A stretch of 29,853 nucleotides of DNA, from the IMG/VR virus record IMGVR_UViG_3300033153_004782, positions 1-29,853 of that record; one strand, 5' to 3'. The stretch is from a virus. Each line of letters starts with the position of its first letter. Positions within the stretch are counted from its first letter, which is position 1. This document shows positions 6,119 to 12,074 of the stretch, in pieces. A program made the translations under genes and the position numbers. Below the pieces are notes generated by a model. It searched no databases. It saw only the letters and a program-made list of their open reading frames with translations, and was not told the origin of the DNA.

Positions 6119-6331
6119 TTATTTTTTTAAACCTGATCTATATCCCTCTAACGCCTCACACAATAACTCTACATTATCCTCCTTTATTCTTTCAACAATG
6201 CAGCTTTTTATTCTTTGTTGTTCATCCGACCAATCGCTTACGAATGATTTTATTTCTCTCACGGATATAACAGCGATTAAAGCTATAACCATAGACAAAA
6301 ATGCTAATAGAAATTTTTCATATCTATTCAT
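6119..6331 (-). CDS. small single-span membrane protein
   Basis: 70 residues. Residues 7-25 (FLLAFLSMVIALIAVISV) form one membrane span, followed by a 45-residue soluble helix (SDWSDEQQRIKSCIVERIKEDNVELLCEALEG) likely on the outer face or in the cytoplasm depending on topology. The AGGGGGG upstream of ATG 6331 is the SD. It begins 14 bases after the 3' end of tRNA-like element 2. Resembles a spanin in size only; there are no lysis genes nearby, so I do not call it one. Confidence 0.6.
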   Translation of the reverse strand: MNRYEKFLLAFLSMVIALIAVISVREIKSFVSDWSDEQQRIKSCIVERIKEDNVELLCEALEGYRSGLKK

Positions 6332-6345
6332 GTTCCCCCCTACGT

Positions 6346-6430
6346 TGGCACCCGCAAAGGGAATTGAACCCCTTGGCCTTGGTTAGCAGAGCTATACAAG
6401 CTACCCAAAGCCTCGAACCATCGAGCCGGT
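6346..6430 (-). tRNA. degenerate tRNA-like element 2
   Basis: Read on the minus strand (85 bases). It ends in encoded CCA (6348-6346). The T arm is AGGGG/CCCTT around TTCAATT. The acceptor ACCGGCT/TGCGGGT pairs at five of seven positions. The D-like hairpin is CTCG-ATGGTT-CGAG. The central arm is long: GGCTTTGG/CCAAGGCC (8 bp), then TAGC/GCTA, with a 12-base loop. Alternatively the arm can fold with loop TTGTATA (anticodon GTA, Tyr) and a long variable region, but the stem is then poor. So it is either a decayed class II tRNA or a tRNA-like RNA. Confidence 0.5.
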
Positions 6431-6435
6431 AAAAG

Positions 6436-6624
6436 TTATTTTCTTTTTCTTTGTTGCGGTGGTGGATTGGTTGTAGCGTCCACCCATTCGGTGACAATTT
6501 GAATCACCGCACGACTAACATAGATATCTGCTTTGTTAGCTTCTTCCTGGAGAAGTGCATAAGTATCTACAGGAATTCTAATACTTATAGATTTTGTTTC
6601 TTTGGTTTCTTTTCTTAAAGTCAT
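6436..6624 (-). CDS. ribbon-helix-helix (Arc/CopG-type) DNA-binding protein
   Basis: 62 residues from ATG 6624. An upstream TTG is also open, but AAAGG lies seven bases before the ATG. The sequence reads as one RHH unit: beta strand KSISIRIP, helix VDTYALLQEEANKA, then YVSRAVIQIVTEWV, followed by a Pro/Gln-rich basic tail (PPPQQRKRK). RHH proteins bind as dimers with the strand in the major groove. It is the first gene of the long leftward operon and divides a 76-base divergent control region with the primase gene. A copy of TGATTTCA lies at 6702-6709, so it is a natural candidate for the factor binding that motif (inference). Confidence 0.8.
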   Translation of the reverse strand: MTLRKETKETKSISIRIPVDTYALLQEEANKADIYVSRAVIQIVTEWVDATTNPPPQQRKRK

Positions 6625-6709
6625 TGCCAAGCCTTTTTTAATATGTAATATTTCTGACTAGAAAAAAACTTACAACATTATATAAAAAAAGGCAAGCGTT
6701 TTGATTTCA
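6625..6709. promoter_or_regulatory. divergent control region between RHH regulator and primase
   Basis: A-T rich. On the plus strand CTGACT (6655-6660) and ATTATA (6678-6683) are spaced by 17 bases as a candidate promoter for the replication genes. The two SDs form mirror images (GCCTTTTTT at 6631-6639, AAAAAAGGC at 6685-6693). TGATTTCA at 6702-6709 overlaps the TTG start of the primase. A leftward promoter must also lie here; TATAAT-like bases are present on the minus strand, without a clear -35. Confidence 0.45.
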
Positions 6710-7483
6710 TTACACGGCGAAAGAAAAGGTCATTTTGTTAAAGGCTATCAAATAGTAGACCCTCAGAATTTTAAAGATATGTCAAGATATATATGCAACC
6801 ATGTTTGGAGCCATTGTATTTGGGCCGGGTGTTATAGAGAGGAGGTAGCTTTTGTAGCTTCTTTTTATTGTGTGTTGGATATAGATGATGGACTTACATA
6901 CAATAAAGCATTGGAGATGCTGCAAGGATACCGCTACATGATCGGCCCGACTAAAAATGATGGTGTTGTAAAGGTTAGCCCAAGCGGCGTTAGAAAGCCC
7001 GCTTGCGATCGTTTTAGAATAGTGCTCCCCTGGGCCACGCCGATCTATGATTTAGATACTTTCAAATACAATACAAAATTGACAGTAGGGAAGTTTTTGG
7101 CAGACAAAGCCGCGACCGATGCAAGTAGATGCTGGCAGCCCTGCAAGCAAATTAAATACTTTGGTAACGGTAAACCGATGGAGGTTGTGACAGAGATACC
7201 ATTGGAAGAAACGACAGAATTTAAGGAAAAGAAATTTAAAAAGTCAAGAGATTATTACGAAGAGACAAAAAGATTACCCGGCTACGTGATGGACATTTTC
7301 GCAGGTCGCTTGGATCATGGAGCAATTAACCCGATTCTATTTAAAGCTTGCTGTCATCTCTTTAATAGTGGAAAATCTTATGATTGGGTATACGAAAAGT
7401 TATCCAAGGTTGCAATCTTACAAGAGCACGACCATTTTGAAACAACTTTAAAAAGTGCTGCCAACAAAACCGGAGCACTTTAA
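6701..7483 (+). CDS. archaeo-eukaryotic-type (PrimPol) DNA primase
   Basis: 260 residues with a TTG start following AAAGG by eight bases. FYCVLDIDDG near residues 54-63 supplies the first metal-binding acidic motif (D-x-D). A second region, IGPTKNDG...KVSPSG, corresponds to the serine/histidine-containing phosphate-binding segment of the family. DRFRIVLPW near residue 103-111 is a typical AEP/PrimPol block, and DASRCWQP near 145 matches the usual 'asRf..p'. In most phages this domain is fused to, or directly precedes, a D5/P4-like helicase, as here. It would lay down primers for phage DNA replication. The C-terminal ~80 residues (helical, GRLDHGAINPILFKA) probably form the helicase-linking domain. 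Confidence 0.8.
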   Translation: MISLHGERKGHFVKGYQIVDPQNFKDMSRYICNHVWSHCIWAGCYREEVAFVASFYCVLDIDDGLTYNKALEMLQGYRYMIGPTKNDGVVKVSPSGVRKPACDRFRIVLPWATPIYDLDTFKYNTKLTVGKFLADKAATDASRCWQPCKQIKYFGNGKPMEVVTEIPLEETTEFKEKKFKKSRDYYEETKRLPGYVMDIFAGRLDHGAINPILFKACCHLFNSGKSYDWVYEKLSKVAILQEHDHFETTLKSAANKTGAL

Positions 7484-7489
7484 ACCAAA

Positions 7490-7515
7490 GCCCTGAAGTT
7501 ACCACGCTTCGGGGC
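7490..7515 (+). other. 9-bp stem hairpin directly after the primase gene
   Basis: GCCCTGAAG (7490-7498) pairs with CTTCGGGGC (7507-7515), one G-T pair, loop of eight bases. No T run follows, so it is not a standard terminator. It may stabilise the transcript, or be part of an origin together with the repeats just downstream. Confidence 0.55.
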
Positions 7516-7534
7516 ATTCTAGTCTTTGGGAGGT

Positions 7535-7585
7535 ACTACATCTAGCGTTCACTAATTTTATAAAGCACTACATCTAGCGTTTACT
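7535..7585 (+). repeat. two 19-bp direct repeats, period 32 bp
   Basis: ACTACATCTAGCGTTCACT at 7535-7553 recurs at 7567-7585 with one change (C to T). The 32-bp period (three helical turns) would place both copies on one face of the DNA. They lie between primase and helicase genes and upstream of the helicase SD (AAAAGGA at 7592-7598). Iteron-like protein binding sites or a promoter/operator pair are both possible. Confidence 0.6.
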
Positions 7586-7605
7586 TTTATTAAAAGGATA
7601 TTTTT

Positions 7606-8883
7606 ATGGCAGAGAAAAAAATTGCATTTTATGCAATATGTGAGACTTACTCTAGTTTATTAAATCATGGTGCGGTTGCAGATGTGACCTTGCCCATGAG
7701 CTTCAAAAAGAAATACCACGTAGAGGTTAGCGAGGAAGGGGAAAGGGTTGTTCTGCAAGAAATGAAAGGCATGGTCATGCGTTACATGTCAGAAAATGCA
7801 GTAATAGACGACCTAGTAGCTTACTCTCATTTACTGCCCGACGAGTACAAAGCTTTTAAACTCGACCACGAAAAAGCTAAGAAGATCATGAAATATTGGA
7901 AAGCAATTACCCCCAATTTCCCCCACAAAATAAAACCAATCCTGCAAAAAGATACCTCGGGCTACACGTTCCACCGACTAGATTTCAATATGGTCAAAAT
8001 GGAAACACCCACTTTTGATTATTTGCTCGAAGCTTTGGACACAAACCAAGAGGCTTTTCTTGCATACATAGGGGCGTTATTCGATCCTGGTAAAACTCAA
8101 CAGCAATATCTTTGGCTTTCTGGGGGCGGTGGTGACGGAAAAGGATCTCTCTTCAGATTACTACACAGAATTTTCAACCATTCGTATGTTTCGATCACCA
8201 CAGAGAATAGACATATTGATAAGTATTGGCAATCAAGTTTGATAGGCAAAAGGCTTGCTGTTTGCGGAGACACGAAAAATTTAGATTTTATTAATAGCTC
8301 TATTTTTATGCAAGTTTCTGGAGGCGACCACGTTACAGTCAGGCCCATGTATGCAAGAGCCTATACCGCAGAATTGAATACCATGTTTATTTTTGGGGCC
8401 AATGCCGACCCGGCGATAACTACAGAAGACAGCAGCCAAAGGCGGGCAATTATTTGTAAAGTTCAACGAGGTGGTGACGGCGTTTTTATTGACGGGTACG
8501 AGGAAAAGTTATGGGAAGAAAGGGCGGGCATTGTATACCGATGTATGGAAGCATGGAGAAAAGTTAGGCATCTAATTAGAATCCCAGTTGATGAAGAGTC
8601 ACTTCAAAACCTGGGGGAAGATACCGAAGAAATGCACCAACAATTAGTAGATAGGTATTTTGAGGTTGGCGAGGGGCTTAGTATCCCATCTTCTACAGTT
8701 ATCACTATATTGAAAGAGGGGGAGAAAAGGCCGCCCACAAATATTGAAATGGGAGCCTGGAAAAGGTTTTTGGTTCGTGCTCATGGTATTAAATTTGGTC
8801 GCGATAGGGCAGAAGGTAGGCAAACAAAAATGTATCTTGGCTTGGGCGAGAAGGATGTTACAGACAGTGAAGATAGGTTTTAA
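7606..8883 (+). CDS. D5/P4-type superfamily 3 replicative helicase
   Basis: 425 residues. Residues 1-165 match the D5_N-like linker. The SF3 core follows: Walker A SGGGGDGKGS near 171-180, Walker B as KRLAVCGDTKN near 216-226, and a motif C with sensor Asn in NTMFIFGAN near 262-270, then arginines in SSQRRAIICKV. Walker A reads GGGGDGKGS where SF3 usually has GxGxNGKS; Gly-Asp in place of Gly-Asn and Gly in place of the final small residue are tolerable variants. The enzyme forms a hexamer that unwinds DNA for the primase encoded upstream. A C-terminal wHTH-like part starts near residue 350. A terminator follows at 8911-8934. Confidence 0.88.
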   Translation: MAEKKIAFYAICETYSSLLNHGAVADVTLPMSFKKKYHVEVSEEGERVVLQEMKGMVMRYMSENAVIDDLVAYSHLLPDEYKAFKLDHEKAKKIMKYWKAITPNFPHKIKPILQKDTSGYTFHRLDFNMVKMETPTFDYLLEALDTNQEAFLAYIGALFDPGKTQQQYLWLSGGGGDGKGSLFRLLHRIFNHSYVSITTENRHIDKYWQSSLIGKRLAVCGDTKNLDFINSSIFMQVSGGDHVTVRPMYARAYTAELNTMFIFGANADPAITTEDSSQRRAIICKVQRGGDGVFIDGYEEKLWEERAGIVYRCMEAWRKVRHLIRIPVDEESLQNLGEDTEEMHQQLVDRYFEVGEGLSIPSSTVITILKEGEKRPPTNIEMGAWKRFLVRAHGIKFGRDRAEGRQTKMYLGLGEKDVTDSEDRF

Positions 8884-8910
8884 ATAGACAGCTATATTTT
8901 TGATTTTTCG

Positions 8911-8934
8911 AGGCCCGTTTATTCGGGCCTTTTG
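8911..8934 (+). terminator. intrinsic terminator of the replication module
   Basis: AGGCCCG (8911-8917), loop TTTATT, CGGGCCT (8924-8930), then TTT. A 7-bp GC-rich stem with T run 28 bases after the helicase stop. Confidence 0.85.
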
Positions 8935-8959
8935 CTTATTTGTTGTGCATGGCTGATAT

Positions 8960-9092
8960 GGTACCAACGGTACCGACGGTACCGACGAAACGGTACTGAG
9001 TACCAACGCGGTACCAACATTTTTTGATTCGTCGGTACCGCGATTTTTTCCAGTAAAAACAAAAGATTAAACCCTATTGGTACCTAGGTACA
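8960..9092. repeat. GGTACC-centred repeat array
   Basis: Perfect GGTACC at 8960, 8969, 8978, 9010, 9034 and 9079; one-base variants at 8992 (GGTACT), 8999 (AGTACC) and 9087 (GGTACA); another perfect copy at 9203. The first three are tandem with a 9-bp period (GGTACCRAC). CGCGGTACC (9008-9016 region) and GGTACCGCG (9034-9042) also form an inverted pair. Seven perfect copies of one hexamer in 250 bp is far above chance. Confidence 0.8.
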
Positions 9093-9222
9093 GACTCCCT
9101 CTAAAGAGAGAAATACTTATATATATGATATTGGTGTATTATTAGGGGGTTATGTATATATGGTTGTGAAAAGGTAGGAGGGGTAGTGAGGGTCGGTCTC
9201 TCGGTACCCTACGTACCAGTAT

Positions 9223-9266
9223 AAAAACTAGGCAGGTAATAAGAGCAAGCTTTTGACCTAGTTTTT
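9223..9266. repeat. 10-bp inverted repeat upstream of TerS
   Basis: AAAAACTAGG (9223-9232) and CCTAGTTTTT (9257-9266) are exact complements around 24 bases. With A and T tracts at the ends it could act as a terminator on either strand, or as a protein-binding site upstream of the terminase gene. Confidence 0.5.
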
Positions 9267-9372
9267 GGGGTTGCGGTGGGGGGCCGGGAAGAGGTGTTTT
9301 CCCTATGATTTCTTTTGGATTTCATATAAGATGTGATTTAGTGTGACTAAATTATTTCATAAGGTTTTCTAT

Positions 9373-9894
9373 ATGGCTAAAAAGACTACGAAAAAGAAGA
9401 TTAAAAAGAAGGCTAAAACCAAAGTTAGCCGTGGGAAGACTGGAGAGGTTCTTTCCAAAGTCTTGGCAGTCAAGGCCCGCAGACCAACGAAGTCTTTGGA
9501 AGATATTTCATTGGAGATCGACGAATCATATCGGGCAGTATACGAAGCGATAACGACCCCAGCGGGTAAGATGTTGGTGGACGAGCTTGAAAAGCAGACA
9601 GCTAGAACAGTGCAGAGAATACGGGCCAAGGCTTTGGCTATGTTCGAACAGTTCATTGTGACAGACCATAAGCCCGAGGTGCAGCTATCAGCTCTTAAGT
9701 TTGCGATTGGGGCTAGTCTGAGCAGAGAAGAGGAGGCCGCCCCGGAGGAGCTTATTTTTGAAACTATTATTTCAGAGACAGGGATAATGGAGCAAACGAC
9801 CAGGAAGATCTATCACAAGACTACGGCAACAGTGAAGCCGCCAAACGAGGACGAGGAGGCCGCCGAAGATGAATCAGTGCCACAGTTGCCATAA
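9373..9894 (+). CDS. probable terminase small subunit (DNA-binding)
   Basis: 173 residues from ATG 9373; AAGG lies about nine bases upstream, whereas the GTG at 9343 lacks an SD. The first 25 residues are a Lys-rich tail. Residues 38-65 read as a helix-turn-helix (KSLEDISLEIDESYRAVYEAI). A long helical part (TARTVQRIRAKALAMFEQFI, VQLSALKFAIGASLS) could be the oligomerisation core, and the acidic C-terminus (EDEEAAEDE) the TerL contact. This is the usual form of TerS. Separation from TerL by 3.6 kb of opposite-strand genes is unusual, so a different DNA-binding role remains possible. Overlaps the next gene by 26 bases. Confidence 0.6.
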   Translation: MAKKTTKKKIKKKAKTKVSRGKTGEVLSKVLAVKARRPTKSLEDISLEIDESYRAVYEAITTPAGKMLVDELEKQTARTVQRIRAKALAMFEQFIVTDHKPEVQLSALKFAIGASLSREEEAAPEELIFETIISETGIMEQTTRKIYHKTTATVKPPNEDEEAAEDESVPQLP

Positions 9895-10249
9895 ATTTCA
9901 TGAAGAGGCTACAGAGGCCGCTAGGTGCTTTCTAAGTCATTGCGAGGTTGCGGAGGATTTTTTGCCAGACGAGAATGAGACAGAGAAAATAATAACGGAT
10001 ATCATTGAGGGCCAGCACGTAGGCGAGACAGCTATTTCAGCTTTAAAAAGCCTGGGCTACACTGTAGAAATATTGGACATGTTATTTAAGAAACCGGAAG
10101 AAAATAACAAAGCTCGTATTAAAATAGCCAAAGCTTTGGCCGCAGGAGTTTTTAATATGCGGGTACTCTGTCAAGTGTTTGCAAGCCCCGAGGAGCTTGC
10201 AAACTATGTCGATGAGTATGCTAGAAAGGTGAAAGAGACAAAGGGCTAA
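9869..10249 (+). CDS. hypothetical protein with N-terminal Cys/His cluster
   Basis: 126 residues. GGAGG lies nine bases before ATG 9869, inside the TerS-like gene. Residues 4-25 hold Cys and His (CHSCHKFHEEATEAARCFLSHC would make a compact metal site if functional). The rest is helical: EKIITDIIEG, ISALKSLGYTVEILDML, RIKIAKALAAGVFNMRVLCQVF. No family recognised. Its stop overlaps the stop region of the convergent gene at 10246 by four bases. Confidence 0.7.
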   Translation: MNQCHSCHKFHEEATEAARCFLSHCEVAEDFLPDENETEKIITDIIEGQHVGETAISALKSLGYTVEILDMLFKKPEENNKARIKIAKALAAGVFNMRVLCQVFASPEELANYVDEYARKVKETKG

Positions 10250-10509
10250 GAGTGATAGTAGTCGCTTTCTTCTTCGGACCACTTTTTGATGTAGTCCATG
10301 AAGTGCTTTGAAGATACAAAGCTCTTAGCTGCTTCGTTTAGGAAGGCCGATAGGTTGCCTGTATTGCGGCCTATAAGGCAGATGTGGGCATCAATTGATA
10401 CGTGCACCTTCTTCTTACACTGCCCTTTGTGGCGATCCCGCCGCTGCCGCCATTTTCTTATCGGGGCTTTTGAAAGACTCTTTTTGCCCGCTGGTTTTTT
10501 TTCACTCAT
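10246..10509 (-). CDS. small basic protein, possible ribbon-helix-helix fold
   Basis: 87 residues from ATG 10509; the reading frame extends upstream, but AGGAGGT lies seven bases before this ATG. Residues 1-33 are a Lys/Arg-rich tail. Then KVHVSIDAHICLI could be the RHH strand, followed by GNLSAFLNEAAKSFV, which resembles the second RHH helix. The match is loose. The SD is held in a 7-bp hairpin (10516-10532), which suggests translational control. Faces the plus-strand TerS pair tail to tail. Confidence 0.6.
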   Translation of the reverse strand: MSEKKPAGKKSLSKAPIRKWRQRRDRHKGQCKKKVHVSIDAHICLIGRNTGNLSAFLNEAAKSFVSSKHFMDYIKKWSEEESDYYHS

Positions 10510-10515
10510 GGTATT

Positions 10516-10532
10516 ACCTCCTGGTAGGAGGT
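10516..10532 (-). promoter_or_regulatory. hairpin sequestering the SD of the 87-residue gene
   Basis: On the minus strand ACCTCCT-ACC-AGGAGGT is a perfect 7-bp hairpin with a three-base loop. The right arm is itself a full-strength SD (AGGAGGT) placed seven bases before ATG 10509, so in mRNA the SD would be paired with an anti-SD-like arm. Confidence 0.65.
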
Positions 10533-10572
10533 TAGCATTGAAGTAGTACCAAAGCAAGAAATAGGGTAGGGT

Positions 10573-10616
10573 TGTCACATGGAGGCCCAGGGACGGGCCG
10601 CAAAGGGGCCAGGAAG
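10573..10616. other. GC-rich GGCC hairpin cluster
   Basis: A short stretch, much more GC-rich than its surroundings, with GGCCC/GGGCC units that can pair in several ways (GGCCC-AGGGAC-GGGCC; GGGCC...GGCCC). No T run. Located between two minus-strand genes; possibly a transcript-end or REP-like structure. Confidence 0.45.
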
Positions 10617-10626
10617 GCCCGCCGCG

Positions 10627-10854
10627 TTAAGAAGCGTATGCCTTAGACCTTTCTAGTATTATCTTGTCAGTGATCGACTTAACACCTTTGCGATTAACGC
10701 CAATCATCTCACCGAAAGCCAAAAGGAAAGAATAATCAGTAGTGACTTGTTCTTTCTTCTCACTGCATTCGATACCGCCAAGCTCAAGAAAGGCAACTTC
10801 TTCCAGCTTTAAAATGTAGTTAGTAGCTCTTTTAAGTAGTTCCTGGTCAATCAT
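10627..10854 (-). CDS. hypothetical protein, 75 residues
   Basis: 75 residues, mostly helical (DQELLKRATNYILKLEEVAFLEL, YSFLLAFGEMIGV, KSITDKIILERSKAYA). AAGGGAAACACC precedes the ATG at 10854; the same SD context recurs throughout this block. It follows the 70-residue gene by 16 bases and shares its promoter (11127-11155). No family recognised. Confidence 0.7.
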   Translation of the reverse strand: MIDQELLKRATNYILKLEEVAFLELGGIECSEKKEQVTTDYSFLLAFGEMIGVNRKGVKSITDKIILERSKAYAS

Positions 10855-10870
10855 GGTGTTTCCCTTTGGT

Positions 10871-11083
10871 TTAAAGTGCTTTGATTGTTATGCTATAGCA
10901 ATCCCAGCGATCACTATAGATACTTGGGGAGTATTCTCTAACTAAAGTGACAAGCCCCTTCACTACTAATTTCTGGGCTGCGAGTACCATACGTTTCCCA
11001 TGAGGGTATACACAATAACAATTGCCACCTTCTGAGACTCCACCTTCAACAAGTTCTTTTAGTATTTTTTCTTCTGTCTTTGT
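10871..11083 (-). CDS. hypothetical protein, possible winged-helix-like
   Basis: 70 residues from ATG 11083, chosen over a longer open frame because the upstream part is the conserved cassette leader and AAGGGAAACACC stands before this ATG. Order of elements: helix TEEKILKELVEGG, strand CYCVYPHGK, helix RMVLAAQKLVVKGLV, strands TLVREYS and WDCYSITI. The helix-strand-helix-strand-strand order is compatible with a small wHTH but there is no sequence match I can name. Confidence 0.65.
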   Translation of the reverse strand, partial: TKTEEKILKELVEGGVSEGGNCYCVYPHGKRMVLAAQKLVVKGLVTLVREYSPSIYSDRWDCYSITIKAL

Positions 11084-11126
11084 CATGGTGTTTCCCTTTG
11101 GTGTAGTGTTTCTCTCGACTGAAAAC

Positions 11127-11155
11127 AGTAGAACATGTAAGCAAAAAGATTGCAA
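11127..11155 (-). promoter_or_regulatory. cassette promoter 1
   Basis: Minus strand: -35 TTGCAA (11155-11150), 17-base spacer, -10 TCTACT (11132-11127), then the shared leader TGTTTTCAGTCGAGAGAAAC. An imperfect operator copy (AGAAATCA, 11159-11166) lies upstream of -35. The spacer copy seen in the other cassettes is lost here. Drives the 70- and 75-residue genes. Confidence 0.7.
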
Positions 11156-11199
11156 GAAAGAAATCATTTTTATTTCATTTAATTTATAACGTACCAATA

Positions 11200-11592
11200 C
11201 TACACAGATTTATCTGAATAGTATTTAAGTATCTTGTGTGCTTGCTGCTTAGTTACAGGGGAAGAAATATAAGCATTCATTAACTTACATTTTTCGGAAT
11301 GACCCACACTCCACATTGTATGAGCTAATTCGTGAAATACAACATGTCGGAGGTAGTCAGTGCTTTCCTCTATTGTGCTAGCTGGTATCCAGATAATGTT
11401 GTCGTTAAGACGAGCAGTTCCCATAAGACCCGCTACCTTGCTATCTGTAATCCTAATGTCTATACGCGGCATCCTACCCCCTATCGCATCCCTGGCCTCA
11501 TATACTAGGGCCATTACTTTACACCTTAGAGCGTAAGTATTAGAGTCCATTTTTCGGTTAGTGTGTTGGGCTGTTCTAGTATTTTTTCTCAT
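11200..11592 (-). CDS. SprT-like zinc metalloprotease domain protein
   Basis: 130 residues from ATG 11592 (SD AAGGGAAACACC; the longer frame covers cassette leader only). The HExxH motif is H87-E88-L-A-H91 in VVFHELAHTMW, and H98 in SVGH can be the third ligand, followed by C-terminal helices. The domain before it (RIDIRITDSK..GTARLNDNIIWIPAS) is the beta part typical of SprT-like proteins. SprT/Spartan relatives cut proteins bound to DNA; in phages their role is mostly untested. No C-terminal zinc ribbon is present. It stands alone behind its own cassette promoter. Confidence 0.75.
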   Translation of the reverse strand: MRKNTRTAQHTNRKMDSNTYALRCKVMALVYEARDAIGGRMPRIDIRITDSKVAGLMGTARLNDNIIWIPASTIEESTDYLRHVVFHELAHTMWSVGHSEKCKLMNAYISSPVTKQQAHKILKYYSDKSV

Positions 11593-11632
11593 GGTGTTTC
11601 CCTTTGGTGTAGTGTTTCTCTCGACTGAAAAC

Positions 11633-11661
11633 ATTAGAACATGAAATCAATTTACTGTCAA
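11633..11661 (-). promoter_or_regulatory. cassette promoter 2 with two operators
   Basis: Minus strand: -35 TTGACA (11661-11656), 17-base spacer, -10 TCTAAT (11638-11633). TGATTTCA copies lie in the spacer (11642-11649) and upstream of -35 (11665-11672), 23 bases apart. Serves the metalloprotease gene. Confidence 0.8.
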
Positions 11662-11703
11662 TAGTGAAATCATTTTTATTTCATTTAATTTATAAGCCCC
11701 TGT

Positions 11704-12033
11704 TTAAGCAGTCTTATATGCTTTCTTTAGTCTCTCGATATCTTCGTATATTGCGGCTAATGCTTCGGGCTTAGAGGCATACTCCCCACGTACTAGGGGC
11801 ATGTTTGGATCTTCCTTACATGCCTCTAGGCAAACTTCATCTTCGGGAACGTAGTAGTATCTATCTACAAGGCAATCGGCTAACTCAACTACTGTTAAGT
11901 TTTCTTTGGCAGCTCTTTTATCTGCTGCATATTTACGTTTGTATGTTGACCAGCTATTGGCAAAGCAAGGTGCTCCGCTTTTGTCCATGTAGTGCCTGTT
12001 TCCGACTGGTGTTTCTAGTTTAAGTAAGTACAT
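11704..12033 (-). CDS. hypothetical protein, 109 residues
   Basis: 109 residues from ATG 12033; start chosen by the cassette leader and the AAAGGAAAC SD. Begins with a beta-like YLLKLETPVGN, continues with a Lys/Arg-rich part (STYKRKYAADKRAAKEN), an acidic part (YYVPEDEVCLEACKEDP) and a C-terminal helix (PEALAAIYEDIERLKKAYK). No family recognised. Single-gene unit behind cassette promoter 3. Confidence 0.7.
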   Translation of the reverse strand: MYLLKLETPVGNRHYMDKSGAPCFANSWSTYKRKYAADKRAAKENLTVVELADCLVDRYYYVPEDEVCLEACKEDPNMPLVRGEYASKPEALAAIYEDIERLKKAYKTA

Positions 12034-12074
12034 AATGTTTCCTTTTGTTTGATGTGTTTCTCTCGACTGAAAAC

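Larger units (their letters stand above)
8935..9372. other. 438-bp noncoding region, candidate origin and/or packaging site
   Basis: No supported gene. It holds the GGTACC array (8960-9092 plus an isolated copy at 9203-9208), an A-T rich stretch at 9111-9170, a G-rich stretch at 9173-9197 and 9266-9295, an inverted repeat AAAAACTAGG/CCTAGTTTTT at 9223-9232 and 9257-9266, and two near-copies of TGATTTCA at 9306-9313 and 9317-9324. It separates the replication module from the probable small terminase gene, a usual place for a terminase recognition site and a plausible place for an origin. Confidence 0.5.

Noticed and set aside
6119-6331. Membrane protein as inner-membrane spanin
   Set aside because: Only size and one membrane span fit; no holin, endolysin or outer spanin is near and it belongs to the early operon.
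6087-6386. Plus-strand 99-residue frame ending KGIEPLGLG
   Set aside because: It lies antisense to a gene with SD and membrane helix and ends within tRNA-like element 2, again the tRNA artefact type.
8949-8999. Mini frame MADMVPTVPTVPTKRY over the GGTACC array
   Set aside because: No SD, and the peptide is only the translation of the 9-bp repeats.
8644-9006. Minus-strand 120-residue frame over the array
   Set aside because: It overlaps the helicase gene C-terminus antisense, and its start is the translated GGTACC repeat.
8960-9092. GGTACC array as a CRISPR
   Set aside because: The units are 6-9 bp with 3-40 bp irregular gaps; no 24-40 bp repeats or uniform spacers, and no cas genes.
11200-11592. 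Metalloprotease as a metzincin
   Set aside because: The third His is seven residues after the second rather than six, and the intervening Gly position does not fit HExxHxxGxxH.
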